DNA from: Pilaira anomala
Lineage: Eukaryota > Mucoromycota > Mucoromycetes > Mucorales > Mucoraceae
DNA length: 64,000 nucleotides
Reading direction: 5' to 3'
Assembly (NCBI GenBank): GCA_025716855.1
Contig: JAIXMQ010000008.1
Span: forward strand, 62,001 to 126,000
Position numbers and translations under genes: made by a program
The notes under the pieces: model-generated
Databases searched by the model: none
Seen by the model: only the letters and a program-made list of their open reading frames with translations
What the model was told of the DNA's origin: nothing
Part shown: piece after piece, positions 59,131-64,000 of the stretch
How the letters are laid out: the number at the start of each line of letters is the position of its first letter
How positions within the stretch are numbered: the first letter of the stretch is position 1

Positions 59131-60957
59131 TTAAGAGCGAGTTAAAGTCATCGGTACCCCTATTTCAGGACCACGGAATTTTGATTCAACTTCTTGGCCT
59201 ATTAGTTTTAAAGAAATACTGAGCGAGGAAGAATAAGGTTTGGTCTCCACAAAAACCATAAGTGGTATTCTTGTTTTTTCCTTATTAAAGTTATTAAAGC
59301 TATGTGTTTCTAAAGAGGAGCACTCATGTATTATTTCAGTAGCATCTGTTATAAGAAATGTTCCCTTGTAAACTAAGCCATTTTCTAGATTTTTAATTCT
59401 ATATGCTTTTATGTCTAAGAAAAGAAAAAAAAAAGTATTATTATGAGATGTTTATACATTTTCAAGTAGGTCTTTCCAATTAGCTTACTTAAACAACGAT
59501 CTTTCGGGACAGTCAAAGAAAGTACTCTATTCACAATTGTATCATTTAACGTATCCCCTTCTTTTAAAACAATAAATCCAATATTTGTATCAAAGGCATT
59601 TCCTCCTTGATAAAGTCTCGTATCTTCATACACAGGTCGTCTACAACGAAAATATGTTAGACTTATATTGATGCCAAAATTGAAGCTCGAAATTTGTCTC
59701 AAGTCGCCTACTTGAAAACTTTTGTATACGGCTAGTTTTTGATGTACAACTGGCTGTAAAAGCTGATTCGGTACGTCTAATAGAACTAAACTGTAAATAT
59801 CGACATTTTGTTGCGTTTCGTTAAAATCATTAATTCCCTCTTTCAATAAATTTGCAAAAATGCGCTGGAATTGTTGGTTTCTGTTAAAATGTATCATACT
59901 GAAAATATTTTCAATCTTTATATAATTTCCAAAATATTCTCTATTGATTAATGAACTTGATATGATTGAAGCCATTTCATATAGAAATGGTTTGATTGAA
60001 ATGTTTAAAAGATCCCTAACCGATAAATTGACCCCACAACTACAAGTACGACTTAATTCCATTCTTCTTACACTATCCATTTGAAAGTCTGTAGTTCCTG
60101 TAAAAATCTTTAATATAATGTAAAAAAAGACCAGTATCAGACGCTAGAATGTTAATATCCATTGACTTTATCATTTACCTTGGTTGAAATGAACTCCCTC
60201 AATAATTCTATAAATTTGTTTTTTGTTGTCAATGCAAATAAATTTTCATTGTTTCCACAGTGAAGATGACAAAATTGAACTAGGCTGGTATTTTGAGCTA
60301 TGTTGTTCCACATACTTATACATAAAGATTTGTATATATTTTCAATAGGAACTATTTTGTCTTGCAAAATAATGGCTTCCTGTGCTTCATCATCCTCCAA
60401 CCCGATGTCTGTCATAACTTGGTTTAAAGTCAATTGTACATGATTTTCATGTAGCTGAGCTAATACAAAACAGGACTTGATAGGTAGCTTTAGTTTGATT
60501 TGCTTTTGGATAGCAGGTAGTAAACCTTCACCTTGGGTTATAATTCTTAACTTTTTAAATTCGTCATTATTCTTTACCAAACCACTTTCAAATACAAGCT
60601 CTTTTAAATGTTTTTTAGTACCAACGATGCTGTTTAATAATCTTTTGTCCATCGAGACTAGATATCCAATTCTTGCCCTCGTGTTGTCAACATTTGGCTG
60701 CTCGGTAAATAGTCCACTTAATACGATCTCATTTATATAACCAAAGTATAACAGCATAAAGGCTTCGATATATTTTGGGTCTTGCGTTGATATGAAGATT
60801 TCTTCGGAGGAAAAACCTTTGTTCAGTATTTCTCCAAACTCAATAGCCAACTTTTTTGTCTGTTTAAAGTAATAATCTGGGTTAAACAGACATTTTAACT
60901 TATTAAACATACTTTTTAACTTGTTACTTAAATGTTTTTTGATGAGTGGTATACATC

Positions 60958-61006
<49 letters not shown>

Positions 61007-62992
61007 AATTTTTAAGAAGTGTAAAATAATTCATCTTTTGGTCGATTTACCTTTCATTCATAACTAGCGTTGTTACTTCTGAGAGCGGATAAAACAATTC
61101 CAGTGGAGGTAAACTAGAATTAATTAGCTTAGAATTAATATAAAGTCTTCACTATGCATGCACATATAAACAGTTTTCTTACAACTTGTTGTTTGTAAAA
61201 TAATGGCTATTTAATACCTTCTCGGTAATACCATTACTGTTTACAAGGGCACATGACAATAGGGTGTAATCAGGTAAGATATCTACAAATGAAAAATTTA
61301 AAGTTAGTCTGTGTTTTCGAGTATATGTGCTACTTCAATTAACCTATATGTAATAAAGCATTTATTTTATGTTCTAAAAACACAGAGGAAGACAAGGCTG
61401 GGTCTATTGTAGGCAAAATACGAGGTCTTGAATTTACATCAGAGTTACGTAAAACCTCTTTATAATAATATCGGGCTCCCAAAATAGCTCCTTTTGCAAC
61501 GTGGATGCCTTTCCTATCAATGCATCGTATAATATTGGTGTCTACATAAGCTAAATAGTCTACAATATACTCCAATATAGCCTCTGACCATAATGAAATC
61601 AAGGTGTTTGTCACTATATGCCGCTTTTCATGAAATATTAAGACCTTGCATTGTTTTGTTCGGCTATTTCTAAATAAACCTTTTTTAATTGCATTTATCA
61701 TGTTTTCATCAGTCTCTAAACAAATATCAAAAAGACTGAGAGCTTCCAAATATTTTGACTGTGTTTCATTCAATTTCCATTCTCTTTTGACCTTTATGCA
61801 GGGCTCCTTTAGAGTAGTTAAAGTTCTGTCGTATGGGCCTTGACATCGGTTACCATTCACAAGTCTAAATTTTTCCATTTCTATTATGATACTTTTATAT
61901 AAATATGCCACAATCATATCAACATAGTCATTTTTATGACTATCATTGTCATTAGGAAATAATTTTGCCCTTAGAAAGTTTTTCAAGTTATTTTTGATAC
62001 TATCCACTGTAAAGGAAAGTATCGATGAGAATAAAATTTTGGGATAAAGCAATCCTTCTAGTATATTGAACACCGTAGGTTGAACCTCTATCAAGTGTAC
62101 GTGTATTGATGATTTCTTTTTATGATCAACAACGGCTTTACACAATAGATAATGTTCTCCTACTTTATGGTATCCATTATAAAGTTGTGCTCGTATTTCA
62201 TTATCCTCTTGAACGTATAAATCAAAATAGTCTGTGTTTCCGGCATAAATATCGTATCGTACATCAGTGTCACGTTGAGTGTAATAAAAAAAAGATTCTG
62301 TGTCTGAAAGAAACAAAAGTCTATCTTTGTGGTCGGTTTTTTTAATGAGACCCGATTGTATGAAAATAGGGCGAAGCAATTCTTCTCTTATTTCATTATC
62401 CCACTCGGTTGGAACAATACAAACATAATTAAGTTTATCGAGATTACGAGTAGATAGATCGCCTTGATAGCAATCTACAATGAAATTTACCAATACGCGA
62501 ATGAAATTTGACACTGCAAGCTCCAAGATCAGTTTATTTTCATCCCAACAGCTCCTTCCTTTTTTGAATGCGCAATATAATTTATCTATAAAGTGACTGA
62601 TTGTGATATAATGTTCATTTTTACATTCTTTATTACTATCTAGTTGTTCCTTGAGGTCAGAAACATAGCTTGGGCATTTCCAGAATACGATTTCCATATT
62701 TCGTTCATCGTAAATGAGGCAATCTTTTGTGCTGCGATATTCAATAAAGATGGCTTTGTTAGCTTAGTTTTTGTTATTCTATTGTATATAGTCATATACC
62801 TCTTATCTAGCAAATTATTGTCATACACTTTAGTTGCTACATTTGAATCTAAATGCCAATTTATTTTGCCGTTACTTTCTAGCTCTGAAATAAAATTCTG
62901 TTAACGTGGGCAGATATTTTTTTTTTTTAATAATTTTACGTACGTATAGATATACAATATTCATGCTGGCGAAGATTATACACTTCTTCCAT
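59131..62992 (-). CDS. Hsp70-like (actin-like ATPase superfamily) protein, paralogue B
   Basis: Eight exons: 62944..62992 (tentative first), 62800..62884, 61344..62731, 61183..61282, 61051..61113, 60179..60956, 59489..60107, 59131..59414. They sum to 3366 nt, 1121 residues. Family blocks: YVCIVPTEWDNEIREELLRP, FIQSGLIKKTDHKDRLLFLS with a D/E after it, GAILGARYYY and LLSCALVNSNG. A second block reads GYLVSMDKRLLN, ESGLVKNNDEFKKLRIITQG and AQLHENHVQLTLNQVM. The C-terminus RTCSCGVNLSVRD... ending GVPMTLTRS matches paralogue A (GEPMTLARF). The DFGTT phosphate motif is not found, so ATP binding is doubtful. Introns match those of paralogue A in order and phase. One intron contains a run of 43 T (60961..61003 as A on the plus strand). 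Confidence 0.78.
60961..61003. repeat. 43-A homopolymer inside an Hsp70-like intron
   Basis: Longest homopolymer in the window. It lies between donor 61050 and acceptor 60957 (intron 60957..61050) of Hsp70-like gene B. In the gene's direction it is a 43-T tract directly before the ATAG acceptor, so it may act as an extreme polypyrimidine tract. Confidence 0.9.
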
Positions 62993-64000
62993 ACTGATGA
63001 AAGCTTGAAATTGTGTTTTTTAAAAAAAGAAAAGATAAAGAAGAAGAATCAAGATATTACTGACAGATATAAGTTTTTAGCCTACTTGTATTATGCTACA
63101 TTATACAGGGTATAATTATAGATCCGATTACTTTAAAACTGAAAGCTTAGAAAATATTTTGTTTTTGGAAGAATAAATTGCAAAAAAAATGTGACATTAA
63201 CTCAAAAGAGGAGGGCTCTTTTAAGTAAGAGGTAAGCATATCTTAAGTATGAGAAAATACAATGAGATCATGCTTAATCGAAAATAGCAATATGCTTTTT
63301 AATTACCAATAAATACGTTAAAAGTGTACAGTAACTATCATTTTTTATTATTATTGATTCTGGTCATTCTAAGTAATTTCAATCAGGTTGTAATCAGTTA
63401 GGGTTATCAAGAAAGCCTGAGTAAATATATAAATTTCATTAGATATGGATGATATACGCCCTCACGTATTACATGAACAGCAAAGCCCATTTTATTGCTG
63501 CACAAGGGAAGCCTAAACTCCGCCCCTAATTGTATCGATTTATTTAATACGTATTATACTTGAACTATGTATTAACAGGAGCCGTAAGAAAAAGAAAACT
63601 GAATACTGTCATTAAGATTTTTTCCGGCTTTTTTTTTTCCTACTAAGTGGGTATTATGATAAACTATTTAATTTTACTATATTTTTTTTTAAAAGAGAAA
63701 AACCATTTGAAACTATATATAAAATTGCATTTATATGATGTTTGATGGAACGGTAGTTGATCTTAAGATTCTTTAATTATATCATTATGTATCAAATTTA
63801 TAAAAACTTCGGTAGTAATTAGGGCCTGAAAAGGAAACGTGTTCATGGCAAAGTACTATACACGTATATTATGTATATACATATTCTGGTACATGATATA
63901 TTAGCGTTGCTAGAAAATTCTTAAAAAATGTTTATGCATTCTGTATAAATTAGCTACCCTAAAAATCAATATTTTCTACTGTGTTAAAGCATTGAAAAAT
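62993..64000. other. Intergenic to window edge
   Basis: About 1 kb of AT-rich DNA, the upstream region of Hsp70-like gene B. No clear TATA position is fixed because the first exon is uncertain. No gene is seen. Confidence 0.5.

Overview
The window looks like nuclear DNA of an early-diverging filamentous fungus, most likely Mucoromycota (Mucorales-like). It is AT-rich and has many 50-90 nt GT-AG introns. It carries typical fungal genes (HMG-CoA synthase, N-myristoyltransferase, Rcf2, an Ark/Prk-type kinase, a Bre4/FUSC-type membrane protein). It also has large Hsp70-like multi-exon genes and a Fanzor-bearing transposon, both of which I associate with mucoralean genomes. The species cannot be named from sequence alone. 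Exon borders below were placed by eye from GT-AG sites and reading-frame continuity.

Layout. 1-2.4 kb: a zinc-dependent dehydrogenase (cut by the window edge) divergent from an aquaporin. 2.7-5.9 kb: a TA-flanked inverted-repeat transposon carrying a Fanzor-type RuvC nuclease gene that is itself split by a small MITE. 6.8-8.7 kb: a GATA factor. 10.7-14.5 kb: an eight-exon Hsp70-like gene (copy A). 16.1-22.4 kb: RCF2, NMT1, a proline/asparagine-rich protein and a three-finger C2H2 factor. 23.0-29.3 kb: a 6.3-kb inverted-repeat composite holding DDE transposase fragments, an unrecognised two-exon gene, a 5'-truncated non-LTR retrotransposon and a nested ~204-bp repeat array. 30.2-34.7 kb: a DUF4112 membrane protein and two RNase H1-like paralogues that have lost catalytic residues. 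35.6-38.2 kb: a second, internally deleted copy of the Fanzor element. 38.8-40.4 kb: prolidase. 40.4-46.0 kb: a gene-poor stretch with repeat and LTR-like relics. 46.0-58.9 kb: HMG-CoA synthase, GUCD1, Ark/Prk kinase, 4CL-like acyl-CoA ligase and an 11-exon FUSC/Bre4-like transporter. 59.1-63.0 kb: a second Hsp70-like gene (copy B) whose introns match copy A in order and phase.

Most host genes are unrelated housekeeping functions (water transport, sterol precursor synthesis, protein myristoylation, respiration, endocytosis, peptide turnover). The accessory layer is the more unusual part. A Fanzor element with long inverted arms exists in one near-complete and one deleted copy, both with the same MITE inside the nuclease gene. 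The Hsp70-like proteins may contain two degenerate ATPase-like halves. Two adjacent RNase H1 relatives are predicted to bind but not cut nucleic acid.
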